This document shows positions 6,986 through 16,792 of a stretch of DNA of 23,107 nt, piece after piece. A model generated the notes under the pieces. It was not told the DNA's origin and made no database searches. It was given only the letters and a program-made list of their open reading frames with translations. Each line of letters starts with the position of its first letter. Position 1 is the stretch's first letter. Source of the stretch: an uncultured Gammaproteobacteria bacterium (GTDB lineage: Bacteria; Pseudomonadota; Gammaproteobacteria; Rariloculales; Rariloculaceae); the NCBI GenBank assembly GCA_946887385.1, contig CAMPKU010000036.1, positions 1 to 23,107 on the forward strand. The letters run 5' to 3'. The translations under genes were made by a program, and so were the position numbers.

Positions 6986-7001
6986 CGCGCGCTAGCGCGC
7001 G
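6986..7001. terminator. 16-bp GC palindrome between convergent genes
   Basis: CGCGCGCTAGCGCGCG is a perfect palindrome whose centre contains the TAG stop (6994-6992) of the leftward propeller-protein gene, eight bases after the TGA of the rightward Uma2 gene. It could form a hairpin in either transcript, but it has no loop as written and no T-run, so a terminator role is tentative. Confidence 0.25.
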
Positions 7002-9148
7002 AGCGGATCCGGCCTGATCTGAAACTGCACGGCTTTGCCCACGGTGCCCTTGCCGCCTTCGGTGTGCCAGATCAGGTGCGTGCCGTAGTTCGCCCAGAGC
7101 CCGCGCCCTTTCCAACCGGCGCTGGGATCGTCGATGCGGCCGTCGAGCCCGCGATGATAGAAGCCGAGCGGATACGGCACGCGCAGCGTCGTCCAGTCGC
7201 CGGACTCGGGATCGAGCACGAGCAGCGCGTCGGAGTTCGAGCCCGTCGCGATCGGCGTGTTGGGCCCGAAGCCTGCGATGTCGTGCTGATCGACCCAGTT
7301 GAAGTAGTGGAAGTCCGCCGGGATGTCCGTGCCCTTGAAGCGCGGGCCGTCCGTCACGTGCAGATTCCAGCCGGCCTCGCACTGCGTGCCTTCGACCACG
7401 CGCGGCCCGTTGAAGACGCGGCACTTCGTGCGATCGAAGCTCGCGAGATGACTGCTCGCCGCGAGCGCCGTCCACACCACGCCGTTCGTGTCGATGTCGA
7501 TGCCGCGCGGATCGATGCCGGGCTCCGGCACCTTGTAGACCTCGGTCATGCAGGTCTCGGGCGGATTGTCCCCGCGATCGACGCGCACTATGTAGCCGGG
7601 CGTGTTTTCCGAGGCGCCCCAAACTGAGTTGTCGATCGGGCTCGGAATGACCGCGTAGAGATTGTGCCGCACCTCCGTGTCGCGGCGCGGATCGACGGGC
7701 TCGCCGGGGCGGTTCCACGGCTTCGTGATCTTGCCGTCGCCGTTGCTGTCGATGACCTGCGGGCACCAGCCCTGCGTGGCCTGCTCGTCGCCGGTGCGGT
7801 CGTACTCGCGCGTGTTGATCCAGCCGACGATCGGCCCGAGCAACTCGTTGAAGTACAGCGTTTGATCCGCATCGTTGTCGAACTGCAAGTGATGCGTCGC
7901 GAAACAGGTATCGATCAGGCGGAACTCACCGGTCGCCGGATCGTAGTACGAAGCCTGCCGATTGCTGAAGTTCAGCGGATAGTACTGCGCGAACTTGTGA
8001 CCCGAGCCTTCGCGGCACCATGCGGGCTCTTCGTTGCGGATCTTCGAGGTCATCCACACGCGGCCCTTGCGATCCATCATCGGATTGTGGGGATCCGACG
8101 GGTTCTCGGGGCCCCAGAGGTGCTGCATGCCCCAGAAGTTCGACGGCATCGCCGGCGGCGGGAAGCGCGACTGCACTTCACGTGCATCCTCCCGCGTCGG
8201 GATCGCCAGCTCGTAAGAATCGTTCGTGATCGGATCGAGCACCGCGAGCTTGCCGTGCCCCGACGACACGGCGTAGACCGGCCCGTAGCCGTTGACGGTG
8301 GGGTCGTTCTTGTCCGTCGTCACCTCGTCGTGCATGAACGAGGTGTCCACGCCCCAATCCCACAGCGTGACGACGACGTTGCGCTCGGCGCCGGGCCGCG
8401 GTCGCGGTGGGGCCGGCGGCACCTCGCCATCGGCGATGCGCCGGGTCCAATCGGCCATCACGCGTGCGCCGGCGTTCAAGCCCCACTGCGCCATGGTGCC
8501 GGCCATCGAGCTGCCGCGCACGCCGAGCTGCGTGCGATAAATCCACGCCTCCTCGTGCGTTTGGAATCCCAGGTGATCCATGTGCCCGAGCGAGCGCGTG
8601 ATCTCGTTGCCGAGCTGGTGGCAGAAGTTGCACCCGCTCTTCAAGTTGAACATCCAATGCGCTTGTGTGGCCATCGCGGGCGGAATGCCGTTGCCGCTGT
8701 CGCCGGTTCCGGGGAACTGGTTCTTCGCGGGCGGCTCGAGCAGCGAGAGCCAGTAGTTGCCGGGATAGACCTTCGCGGCCTCGGCCGGCGAGCTCGCGGT
8801 CTTCGCCGTGAGATTCAGCGCCGTGTCGCCGGGACGCCCTTCGACCTTGTCGGAGTCCGCGAGGCCGTAGCCGCGAACCCAGACGTTGTACGTGGCCGTC
8901 GGCAGCTGCGGCAGCACGTAACGCCCCGCGTCGTCCGTCACCACGATCTTGATGAACGGCGTCTTGAGCTCCGTGGTCTCGGCGATCACCCAAACACCGG
9001 CCTCTGGGCCTCTCGCGCTGGCGACCGTGCCGCTGATGAATCCGTCGGCCGGGCGCCGCGCGGTTTGTGCGTTCGCGGTAAACGCCACGGCCACCGTGAA
9101 CAAACACGCGGCGATGCGGCAAACGCGCCCGAGGCTAGAGCTAGTCAT
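6992..9148 (-). CDS. Exported protein with CxxCH haem motif and streptogramin-lyase-like propeller
   Basis: This 718-residue protein has a signal peptide (residues 1-27, cleavage near TANA before QTARRP). It then has a carboxypeptidase-regulatory-like beta-sandwich domain (about 34-115: GFISGTVASARGPEAGVWV...). A single c-type haem motif CNFCH follows at 173-177. The long C-terminal beta-propeller (about 255-710) resembles Vgb/NHL-type domains, with blades such as VWMTSKI, LYAVIPSPIDNSVWGAS and GIDIDTNGVVWTALA. A calcium-type loop DSNGDGKIT starts at 467. It is probably a periplasmic cytochrome-like protein taking part in oxidation or binding of a small molecule, but the substrate is unknown. 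AGGGG precedes the ATG. It lies 36 bases after the TIM-barrel gene and is probably cotranscribed with it. Confidence 0.8.
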   Translation of the reverse strand: MTSSSLGRVCRIAACLFTVAVAFTANAQTARRPADGFISGTVASARGPEAGVWVIAETTELKTPFIKIVVTDDAGRYVLPQLPTATYNVWVRGYGLADSDKVEGRPGDTALNLTAKTASSPAEAAKVYPGNYWLSLLEPPAKNQFPGTGDSGNGIPPAMATQAHWMFNLKSGCNFCHQLGNEITRSLGHMDHLGFQTHEEAWIYRTQLGVRGSSMAGTMAQWGLNAGARVMADWTRRIADGEVPPAPPRPRPGAERNVVVTLWDWGVDTSFMHDEVTTDKNDPTVNGYGPVYAVSSGHGKLAVLDPITNDSYELAIPTREDAREVQSRFPPPAMPSNFWGMQHLWGPENPSDPHNPMMDRKGRVWMTSKIRNEEPAWCREGSGHKFAQYYPLNFSNRQASYYDPATGEFRLIDTCFATHHLQFDNDADQTLYFNELLGPIVGWINTREYDRTGDEQATQGWCPQVIDSNGDGKITKPWNRPGEPVDPRRDTEVRHNLYAVIPSPIDNSVWGASENTPGYIVRVDRGDNPPETCMTEVYKVPEPGIDPRGIDIDTNGVVWTALAASSHLASFDRTKCRVFNGPRVVEGTQCEAGWNLHVTDGPRFKGTDIPADFHYFNWVDQHDIAGFGPNTPIATGSNSDALLVLDPESGDWTTLRVPYPLGFYHRGLDGRIDDPSAGWKGRGLWANYGTHLIWHTEGGKGTVGKAVQFQIRPDPLAR

Positions 9149-9184
9149 GCATATCCCCTACTTCGCAGGTCTCAAGAGAAAGTT

Positions 9185-10078
9185 CTAGACGTCCATGATC
9201 TCGATGGCTTCGGCGATGCTGCGCAACGGATCGCGGCCCGGCGTCGGGCGCCATTCGTGGCTCACGTAACCGGCGAACGGCGTGTCGGCGATGACTTCCG
9301 CGATGTAGCGGTAGTTCATCTCCTGACTGAAGTCGATTTCGTTGCGAGTCGGCACGCCGGCCGTGTGGAAGTGCGCGATCCACTGAATCGTGTCGCGAAT
9401 GTTCTGGGCAATATCGCCGTCCATGATTTGCAAGTGGTAGAGGTCGCAGACGAGCTTCACGTTTGGCGAATTCACGCGCTCGCAAACCCCCACGCCCCAG
9501 CCCCAGCGGCCGAAGATCTGATCCTCGCGGCCGAAGCGCGGATCCAGGCGCCGGTTGTTCATGTTCTCGATTGCGATGGTGACGCCGCGATCTTCCAGGT
9601 GGCCCTTGACGCGGTTCAAAAACGCGACGGCATTGTCCGCACCCTGCTCGTACGACATGCCGCGGCGTTGCCCGCCGATCGTGATGAACAGCTTGGCGTT
9701 CTGGTCGGCAACGGAGTCGATCCACGCGTTGAGGTCTTTCTCGAGCTGCGCGTGCACCTCGGAATGGATGATGCCGCTTTCGAACGTGACGGGGCCCGCG
9801 CCCGCGAGTAGCGGCTCGAGGCCGTACTTGCGCAGCGTCGGCCACTCGGCTGGTGCGATGAGGTCGAACCCGTAGCAGCCGAGCCGCGCGGCCTCGCGAC
9901 ACATGTCGTCGAACGAGAGCGCGGTCTCGGTGCCGAAGTTGGTCCGCCAGAGCCCCTGTTTGATGCGGCCGTTGCGCGCGATGCGCGGCTGGGCGCCCTG
10001 CCCCTGCTGGCCGAACGCCGGCGCGGCGACTGCGCCGGCCGCCGCCGTGAGCATCGCCAATGCTTCTCTTCTATTCAT
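9185..10078 (-). CDS. Tat-signal sugar isomerase/epimerase-like TIM barrel (hydroxypyruvate isomerase-like)
   Basis: This 297-residue protein starts MNRREALAMLTAAAGAVAAP, a Tat-like signal (RR at 3-4, hydrophobic core, cleavage near AFG). A xylose-isomerase-like TIM barrel follows. The expected metal and catalytic residues are present: Glu171 (IAIEN), Asp212 (CDLYH), His236/His238 (AHFHTAG), Arg245 (VPTRNEI) and Glu275 (VSHEW). The HFHTAGVPTRNE block is closest to hydroxypyruvate isomerase (interconversion of hydroxypyruvate and tartronate semialdehyde). Characterised enzymes of that type are cytosolic, so an exported version may act on a different sugar-like substrate. AAGGGGGG precedes the ATG. 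The next gene downstream encodes a periplasmic haem/propeller protein, which supports a shared periplasmic pathway. Confidence 0.85.
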   Translation of the reverse strand: MNRREALAMLTAAAGAVAAPAFGQQGQGAQPRIARNGRIKQGLWRTNFGTETALSFDDMCREAARLGCYGFDLIAPAEWPTLRKYGLEPLLAGAGPVTFESGIIHSEVHAQLEKDLNAWIDSVADQNAKLFITIGGQRRGMSYEQGADNAVAFLNRVKGHLEDRGVTIAIENMNNRRLDPRFGREDQIFGRWGWGVGVCERVNSPNVKLVCDLYHLQIMDGDIAQNIRDTIQWIAHFHTAGVPTRNEIDFSQEMNYRYIAEVIADTPFAGYVSHEWRPTPGRDPLRSIAEAIEIMDV

Positions 10079-10200
10079 GGCACCCCCCTTTCGAGGCCGT
10101 CCATCTTATGCTTCGGGATACGGCCCGCAAAGCCGCGTCGTCCGCGTTCCGCTCGACAAACGGCATGCCCGAGCCAGGCCCGAGCAATGCTGGTACGGCG

Positions 10201-10224
10201 CGCTTCAGCGCTTCAGCGCTTCAG
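10201..10224. repeat. Three tandem copies of an 8-bp unit at a gene end
   Basis: CGCTTCAG is repeated three times in direct succession (10201-10224). The array contains the TGA stop (10215-10213) and the last codons of the SnoaL-like lipoprotein gene. Because eight is not a multiple of three, slippage would change the reading frame at the protein's end. Confidence 0.7.
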
Positions 10225-10773
10225 CGGGTTGGGTTCGCCGGCCGTGAAACGGTTCGGATTACCCTCGTTGTAGATCTTGTGTCGCTTGAAGAACCATTGA
10301 CCGTCGATCTTCACGAGCTCGTCGTCCCAGCTACCGAAGCTCAGCCACTCGATCTTGCGTCGGTCGGCGTTGTTGCCGTAGTTCATCCAGTACGAGATTG
10401 CGCGGGCGCTGTCGCCGTCGATCTCGATCACCTGGTTCGTGACGAGGTGGCGGACCGTTGACGGCCATTCTCGGCCGTCCGGCGTCTCGGCCGGGACGAA
10501 GTTCAACTTTCGCAGGTCGTACGTTCCAGCAGCCATGAACTCCCGAATCGCATCGCGGCCCACCACTTCGCCACGAGCCCAATCGAGCACGCCGTCTTCG
10601 GCGAACACGGCGGCGTAGCCATCGGCATCGAAAAAATCCATGGCGAGCACGTAACGGTTCTGCAGCTCGATGATGGCTGCGCGATCTTCCGCAGCAGTAT
10701 CTGCTTCCGGACCTGCTACGCGGCCGCACGACGCAAGCAACATCACGGCCATCAACAAAAAGCTCTTCTTCAT
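10213..10773 (-). CDS. SnoaL/NTF2-like lipoprotein
   Basis: This 186-residue protein starts MKKSFLLMAVMLLASCG, a type II signal peptide with lipobox LLAS|C, so it should be lipid-anchored in the periplasm. The mature part is a SnoaL-like NTF2 fold: AAIIELQNRYVLAMDFFDADGYAAVFAEDGVLDWA..., GRDAIREFM, VRHLVTNQVIEIDGDSARAISYWMNYG and DGQWFFKRHKI. Related proteins include ketosteroid-isomerase-like and dehydratase-like enzymes as well as non-enzymatic binding proteins, so the function is open. The start at 10773 is preferred over an upstream in-frame ATG at 10806 because it has an excellent ribosome binding site (GGGGAGAAGAGG) and directly gives the lipobox signal. An inverted-repeat element lies 32 bases upstream. 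Confidence 0.85.
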   Translation of the reverse strand: MKKSFLLMAVMLLASCGRVAGPEADTAAEDRAAIIELQNRYVLAMDFFDADGYAAVFAEDGVLDWARGEVVGRDAIREFMAAGTYDLRKLNFVPAETPDGREWPSTVRHLVTNQVIEIDGDSARAISYWMNYGNNADRRKIEWLSFGSWDDELVKIDGQWFFKRHKIYNEGNPNRFTAGEPNPLKR

Positions 10774-10804
10774 GCCTCTTCTCCCCTTAAGACTCGACGG
10801 TGCC

Positions 10805-10890
10805 AAAGGGGACGGATTTATTTATGGACGCTTCCCGCGGGCCACGGGCGCGATGCACCATCGGCGTCCATAAATAAATCCGTCCCCTTT
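10805..10890. mobile_element. Small element with perfect 27-bp inverted repeats (REP/MITE-like)
   Basis: The left arm 10805-10831 begins AAAGGGGACGGATTTATTT. The right arm 10864-10890 is its exact reverse complement, ending AAATAAATCCGTCCCCTTT. The interior is 32 bases and GC-rich, and the whole unit is 86 bp. The arms are far more A+T-rich than the surrounding sequence. Sequences of the type GGGGACGGATTTATTT recur in many gammaproteobacterial genomes as short palindromic repeats, often discussed with REP-associated transposases; I recall this from general knowledge. The element lies between the serS stop (10895) and the lipoprotein start (10773). RNA across it would form a very stable hairpin, but there is only a short T-run, so it is not a standard terminator. 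Confidence 0.75.
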
Positions 10891-10894
10891 ATCT

Positions 10895-12548
<1,654 letters not shown>

Positions 12549-12555
12549 GCAGCGA

Positions 12556-13251
12556 TCAGCCTTCGTCGCCGACTACGTTCACGCCGGCCGGCACGTCGAG
12601 AGCGAACACGCTGTCGTCGATCTGCGCGTTGACTACGATGTTGTCGAGCTCGATGCGCGTGACTTGGCCCAGGCCGTCGACCAGCTCGAGCCGCCGCGGT
12701 TCCGTGCCGCGGAAACCGATGAGCACCGACGAAAAGTCGGAGCTGCCGGTGGGCTCGAGTTTGATCCAATCGAGCCCGTCGGCGGCATAGGCATCCACGA
12801 CGTCGAACTCCTCGCGCACGTCGCGGTCGCCGCTCAGCAGCATCGCGGGGCTCGGGCCGACGGTGTCGTCGAACGGAGTGACGGTGACCTCTTCGAGCTC
12901 GACGTCGTAGATCCAAAGGCGCGTGCCGTCCGCCGCCACGACGAGCTTGGCCGCCTCGCTGGCGGCGGAGTCGTCATCGGCGGGTTCGTCGTCATAGGTC
13001 CAGCGGAAACGGTTCGGCCGTTTCAACGACAACGTGCCCGTGTCCGTTTGCAGCAGCCGCTGATCGCCCGTCCAAAGCTCCTGCTTGAAGTCGGCTTGCA
13101 GAGATTGCACGCCGCTCAAGAAGGCTTCGAGCGTTGCGATGCCGTCTTGCGCCGGTTGAGCCGAAGCGCTCAGCGACGCGGCCAAGGACAGGAGTAAAAA
13201 GCAGCTAGTCGGCGTCCGGAGGCGGCGGCGCCAACACTTCCCTGAATCCAT
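12556..13251 (-). CDS. lolA: Outer-membrane lipoprotein carrier protein LolA
   Basis: LolA takes lipoproteins from the LolCDE transporter and carries them across the periplasm to LolB. From the ATG at 13251 the product is 231 residues with a Sec signal peptide (basic [16 protein letters not shown], hydrophobic [15 protein letters not shown], cleavage before QPAQ). Family landmarks are [48 protein letters not shown] and [10 protein letters not shown]. An acidic, Ala-rich insertion (about residues 88-101: [14 protein letters not shown]) interrupts the usual short turn after RFRW. The start lies inside ftsK (47-bp overlap); a start after the ftsK stop would delete the basic part of the signal. 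No strong Shine-Dalgarno sequence is seen, so reinitiation after ftsK is likely. Confidence 0.9.
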   Translation of the reverse strand: MDSGKCWRRRLRTPTSCFLLLSLAASLSASAQPAQDGIATLEAFLSGVQSLQADFKQELWTGDQRLLQTDTGTLSLKRPNRFRWTYDDEPADDDSAASEAAKLVVAADGTRLWIYDVELEEVTVTPFDDTVGPSPAMLLSGDRDVREEFDVVDAYAADGLDWIKLEPTGSSDFSSVLIGFRGTEPRRLELVDGLGQVTRIELDNIVVNAQIDDSVFALDVPAGVNVVGDEG

Positions 13252-15502
13252 TCGTCTGAAGGTTGCCAACGATGCCAGCCTCTTCCATGGTTTCGACCAT
13301 CCGCGCGGCACGGTTGTAGCCGATCTTCAAGCGGCGTTGGATTCCCGAGATCGAGGCCTTGCGGGTTTCCGTGACGATGCGGACCGCTTGATCGTAGAGG
13401 GGATCTTGCTCGCCGTCCAATTCGCCGATCGGTGTTGCGGGGTCGAGCCCGGCCACGTCGCCCGACGGCCCGTCGAGCACATTGTCGATATAGGCCGGCG
13501 CGCCGCTCGCGCGCAGCGCCTTCACGACGGCATGCACTTCGTTGTCGGACACGAACGCGCCGTGCACGCGGACGGGCATGGACGTGCCGGACGGCAGGTA
13601 GAGCATGTCGCCGTGGCCGAGCAAGTGCTCCGCGCCAATCTGGTCCAGGATCGTGCGTGAATCCACCTTGGCCGAGACCTGGAACGCAATGCGACACGGA
13701 ATGTTGGCTTTGATCAGGCCCGTGATCACGTCCACCGACGGCCGCTGCGTCGCCACGATCATGTGGATGCCCGAAGCGCGCGCTTTCTGCGCGAGCCGCG
13801 CGATGAGCTCTTCCACCTTCTTGCCCACCATCATCATCATGTCGGCGAGCTCGTCGATGATCACGACGATGAACGGCATGGGCGCAAGCTCCGGCGCCGT
13901 CTCGCCGTCCTCGTCGGGGATGAACGTGGGATCGAGGAGCGGCTTGCCGGCGTCGATCGCGTCGTTGACCTTGCGGTTGTAGCTCGACAGATGCCGCACG
14001 CCGAGCCCGGCCATCAGCGCATAGCGGCGCTCCATCTCTGCGACGCACCAGCGCAGTGCGTTGGCTGCTTGCTTCATGTCCGTGACGACGGGCGCGAGCA
14101 AATGCGGGATGCCCTCGTACACCGACAGCTCGAGCATCTTCGGATCGATCATGATCAAGCGCACGTGCTCGGGCGTGGACTTGTAGAGCAGGCTCAGCAC
14201 CATCGCGTTCAGCGCCACGGATTTGCCGGAGCCCGTGGTGCCCGCGATCAAGAGGTGCGGCATGCGGGCGAGATCGGCGACGATCGGTTGGCCGCCGATG
14301 TCCTTGCCGAGCGCGAGCGTGAGCGGGGACTTCAGCTCATCGTACGCCTGCGACTTCACGATCTCGCCGAGCGCCACGATCTCGCGCACCTCGTTCGGAA
14401 TCTCGAGGCCCACGAACGGCTTGCCGGGAATGATCTCGACGACGCGCACGCTGACCGTGGCGAGCGAGCGCGCCAGGTCTTTGGCGAGATTGCTGATCTG
14501 ACTGCTCTTCACGCCGGCGGCGGGCTTGAGCTCGAACCGCGTGACGACCGGCCCGGGATGCACGGCCACGACCTCGGCCTCGACACCGAAATCGTTGAGC
14601 TTGAGCTCCACGAGCCGCGACATCGCCTCGAGGGCCTCGGGCGAATAGCCGCCGATTTTCGGCGGCGGATTGTCGAGCAGCGACAGCGCCGGCAGCTCGT
14701 TCGACTGCGGCGGCTCGAACATCGGCACTTGCCGCTCGCGTTCCAGGCGCTCCGTGGCGCGCGCGCTCACCTCGATCTTGTCGAGGACGGGCTCGATGCG
14801 CGGGCCCTTCGTCTTCGATTTCGCGCGCACTTTGGTGACCGTCTCGTTGCGCTGCTGCTTCGCGCGGCGACCTTCCCACCAGATGCGCATGTCGCCAACC
14901 CAGGCGTGCACGGACGCAACGGCGCGGTAGACGACGCGGCCCGTGCGGTCCATCACCGCAATCCACGACACGCCCGTGGCGAGCTGCACGGCGGCGAGCC
15001 ACAGCACGAGCAGCAGCACCGTGGTGCCGAGCAAGCCCAGCGCGTATTCCAGCCCAGAGCCGACGATTCTGCCGAGGATGCCGCCCGCCGTTTCGCGCAG
15101 CACGGGGGACTGAAAATGCAGCGTGGCCAATCCGGAGCTCGTGGCCAGCGCGAGCAAGAAGCCCGCGCCCCGCCAGATCGTGGGACCGCGCTCCGGCAAC
15201 TCGTCGCCGCGAAACAAGAACACGCCGGCGATCAGCACGAGGATCGGGAACAAGTAGGCCGACGCGCCGAACAGCAAGAACGCGAGATCGGCGAACCACG
15301 CGCCGGCCGGCCCCATGCGGTTGGTGACCTCGCCGTCGCCGCTCGCCAGGCTGAATGCGGGGTCCGCCGGGCTGTAGCTCAGCAGCGCGAGCAGCAGAAT
15401 CGCGCTCAATCCGGCCAGCACCCAGAACGCCGCTTCGCGAAGCCCTTTAATGCGGGGCACGAATAAGGCGTCGAAGAGGGTGCTGGTTTTGGCTCTATTC
15501 AA
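13205..15502 (-). CDS. ftsK: DNA translocase FtsK
   Basis: FtsK moves DNA at the division septum and activates XerCD at dif to resolve chromosome dimers. The 765-residue product has an N-terminal membrane domain (about four segments, residues 25-45, 68-95, 110-128 and 155-182). A short linker (about 200-290) precedes the alpha/beta motor with Walker A GTTGSGKS (421-428) and Walker [12 protein letters not shown] (544-554). The DNA-reading gamma winged-helix domain is at about 700-757 ([20 protein letters not shown]...[16 protein letters not shown]). The linker is much shorter than in E. coli FtsK, as in many non-enteric species. The predicted start is TTG at 15502 with no clear Shine-Dalgarno sequence. 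GTG at 15460 is an alternative, so the exact N-terminus is uncertain. Confidence 0.95.
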   Translation of the reverse strand: MNRAKTSTLFDALFVPRIKGLREAAFWVLAGLSAILLLALLSYSPADPAFSLASGDGEVTNRMGPAGAWFADLAFLLFGASAYLFPILVLIAGVFLFRGDELPERGPTIWRGAGFLLALATSSGLATLHFQSPVLRETAGGILGRIVGSGLEYALGLLGTTVLLLVLWLAAVQLATGVSWIAVMDRTGRVVYRAVASVHAWVGDMRIWWEGRRAKQQRNETVTKVRAKSKTKGPRIEPVLDKIEVSARATERLERERQVPMFEPPQSNELPALSLLDNPPPKIGGYSPEALEAMSRLVELKLNDFGVEAEVVAVHPGPVVTRFELKPAAGVKSSQISNLAKDLARSLATVSVRVVEIIPGKPFVGLEIPNEVREIVALGEIVKSQAYDELKSPLTLALGKDIGGQPIVADLARMPHLLIAGTTGSGKSVALNAMVLSLLYKSTPEHVRLIMIDPKMLELSVYEGIPHLLAPVVTDMKQAANALRWCVAEMERRYALMAGLGVRHLSSYNRKVNDAIDAGKPLLDPTFIPDEDGETAPELAPMPFIVVIIDELADMMMMVGKKVEELIARLAQKARASGIHMIVATQRPSVDVITGLIKANIPCRIAFQVSAKVDSRTILDQIGAEHLLGHGDMLYLPSGTSMPVRVHGAFVSDNEVHAVVKALRASGAPAYIDNVLDGPSGDVAGLDPATPIGELDGEQDPLYDQAVRIVTETRKASISGIQRRLKIGYNRAARMVETMEEAGIVGNLQTNGFREVLAPPPPDAD

Positions 15503-15534
15503 GTTGCACGGTAGTTAATGGAGTTAATGCCCTG

Positions 15535-15540
15535 ATTATA
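15535..15540 (-). promoter_or_regulatory. -10 box candidate for ftsK
   Basis: A perfect TATAAT on the minus strand (15540-15535) lies about 32 bases upstream of the TTG start of ftsK, giving a short leader. No good -35 box is visible at 16-18 bases. The region 15503-15620 must also hold the promoter of the divergent GNAT gene. Confidence 0.3.
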
Positions 15541-15620
15541 CTGATACGGCCGGCTGCGCATAGCCCGGCATTCGCGGCCGTCGGCTCGACGCTCGCGGCG
15601 CCGACGGGCACACTCGCTGC

Positions 15621-16778
15621 ATGCTCGCGCAGCTGCAAAGCCTCACCAGCCTGGACTCCGTCGATGCCGCTGCCTGGAATGCGTTGGCGGGCGACAGCCC
15701 GTTCCTCCGCTACGAATTTCTGCACGCCCTCGAGCAAAGCGGCTGCGTCGGCGCCGGCACCACCTGGCAACCCTGCTATATCGTCGCGCACGACGCCCGC
15801 GGGCTCGCCGGGGCGCTGCCACTCTTTATTAAGTACGACTCGCACGGCGAATTCGTCTTTGATTGGGGCTGGGCCGACGCTTATGAGCGCACGGGCGGCA
15901 ATTACTACCCGAAGCTCGTGGCAGCCGTGCCGTTCACGCCCGCCACCGGCCGCCGGCTGCTGCTGCGCGACGAGGCCGATACCGAGATCGCGGCGCTGCT
16001 GATCGGCGGAGCGCGCAGCCTCGCCATCGAGATCGGCGCGTCGTCGCTGCATTTCCTGTTTCCAACGGAGGCCGAGTGCAGCACGCTCGAGCGCGCCGGG
16101 TTCTTGGCGCGCAAAGGCTGCCAATTCCACTGGGCTAACGACGGCTATCAGCACTTCGACGAATTTCTGGGGCGCTTCAGCGCCGACAAGCGCAAGAAGG
16201 CGAAACGCGAGCGCCGGCGGGTGGCAGAAGCCGGTATCGTCTTCGAGCATCGCAAAGGCAACGAGCTCACGGCTGCCGACTGGGATGCCGTGGTGGAGTT
16301 TTACTCCCGCACGTTCTGGTGCCGCGGCCGGGAGCCGTACTTGAATCGCGAGTTCTTCGCGACCGCCGCTGCCACGATGCCCAACGACCTGCTCGTCGTG
16401 CTCGCGCGCCGGCATGGCGTGCCGATCGCAACGGCAATCTGCTTTCGCAGCCGCACCACGCTGTACGGACGCTACTGGGGCAGCGGCGCGGATTTTCACA
16501 GCCTGCACTTCGAGACGTGCTACTACCAAGGCATCGACTACTGCATCCGCGAAGGGCTCAAGCGTTTCGAGCCCGGCACACAAGGCGAGCACAAGATCGC
16601 GCGCGGCTTCGTGCCGCAGCCAACCTGGTCGTGCCATTGGCTGCGCGATCAGGGCTTGCACCGAGCCGTGGGGGCGTTTCTCGCACGCGAAACGCGTCAC
16701 GTGGACGCCTACATCGACGAGCTCGGCGAGCACGTGCCGTACCGGCAGGTATCGCGCGACGCCATCGCGGACGCCTGA
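15621..16778 (+). CDS. FemAB-like GNAT-fold acyltransferase (PF04339 type)
   Basis: This 385-residue protein resembles the peptidogalycan-biosynthesis/FemAB-like family (DUF482). Recognisable blocks are SPFLRYEFLHALEQSGCVG near the start, WQPCYIVAHDARGLAGALPLF, KYDSHGEFVFDWGWADAYER, YYPKLVAAVPFTPATGRRLL, RFSADKRKKAKRERRRV, FYSRTFWCRGREPYLNREFF, and GRYWGSGADFHSLHFETCYYQGIDYCI with GTQGEHKIARGF near the end. Members are soluble cytoplasmic proteins with two GNAT-like lobes. The acyl donor (aminoacyl-tRNA or acyl-CoA) is not established. The ATG has no Shine-Dalgarno sequence; CACACT ends six bases before it, with TCGACG 17 bases further up, a weak leaderless-promoter arrangement. aat follows after 14 bases and is probably cotranscribed. 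Confidence 0.88.
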   Translation: MLAQLQSLTSLDSVDAAAWNALAGDSPFLRYEFLHALEQSGCVGAGTTWQPCYIVAHDARGLAGALPLFIKYDSHGEFVFDWGWADAYERTGGNYYPKLVAAVPFTPATGRRLLLRDEADTEIAALLIGGARSLAIEIGASSLHFLFPTEAECSTLERAGFLARKGCQFHWANDGYQHFDEFLGRFSADKRKKAKRERRRVAEAGIVFEHRKGNELTAADWDAVVEFYSRTFWCRGREPYLNREFFATAAATMPNDLLVVLARRHGVPIATAICFRSRTTLYGRYWGSGADFHSLHFETCYYQGIDYCIREGLKRFEPGTQGEHKIARGFVPQPTWSCHWLRDQGLHRAVGAFLARETRHVDAYIDELGEHVPYRQVSRDAIADA

Positions 16779-16792
16779 GGAGCGCGCGAGGC

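Noticed and set aside
7664..9811. A 715-codon open frame on the plus strand opposite the propeller and TIM-barrel genes
   Set aside because: It is antisense to two clearly recognisable proteins, is rich in Arg, Ala, His and Val as expected for the complement of GC-rich coding DNA, and shows no domain.
10774..10806. An 11-residue N-terminal extension of the SnoaL-like lipoprotein
   Set aside because: The downstream ATG at 10773 has a strong ribosome binding site and directly gives a lipoprotein signal. The extension would put charged residues before it.
10864..10890. The right arm of the inverted repeat as a Rho-independent terminator of serS
   Set aside because: The hairpin is long, but the stem is AT-rich in the middle and is followed by only three T residues, so a standard terminator is not supported.
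13763..15466. A 567-codon plus-strand open frame opposite ftsK
   Set aside because: It is a complement shadow of ftsK with His/Arg/Glu-rich low-complexity composition and no recognisable motif.
16319..16792. An N-terminal extension of aat into the GNAT gene
   Set aside because: The extension is out of frame with the GNAT protein and lacks any motif. The 232-residue product from 16793 matches the usual Aat length and has its own ribosome binding site.
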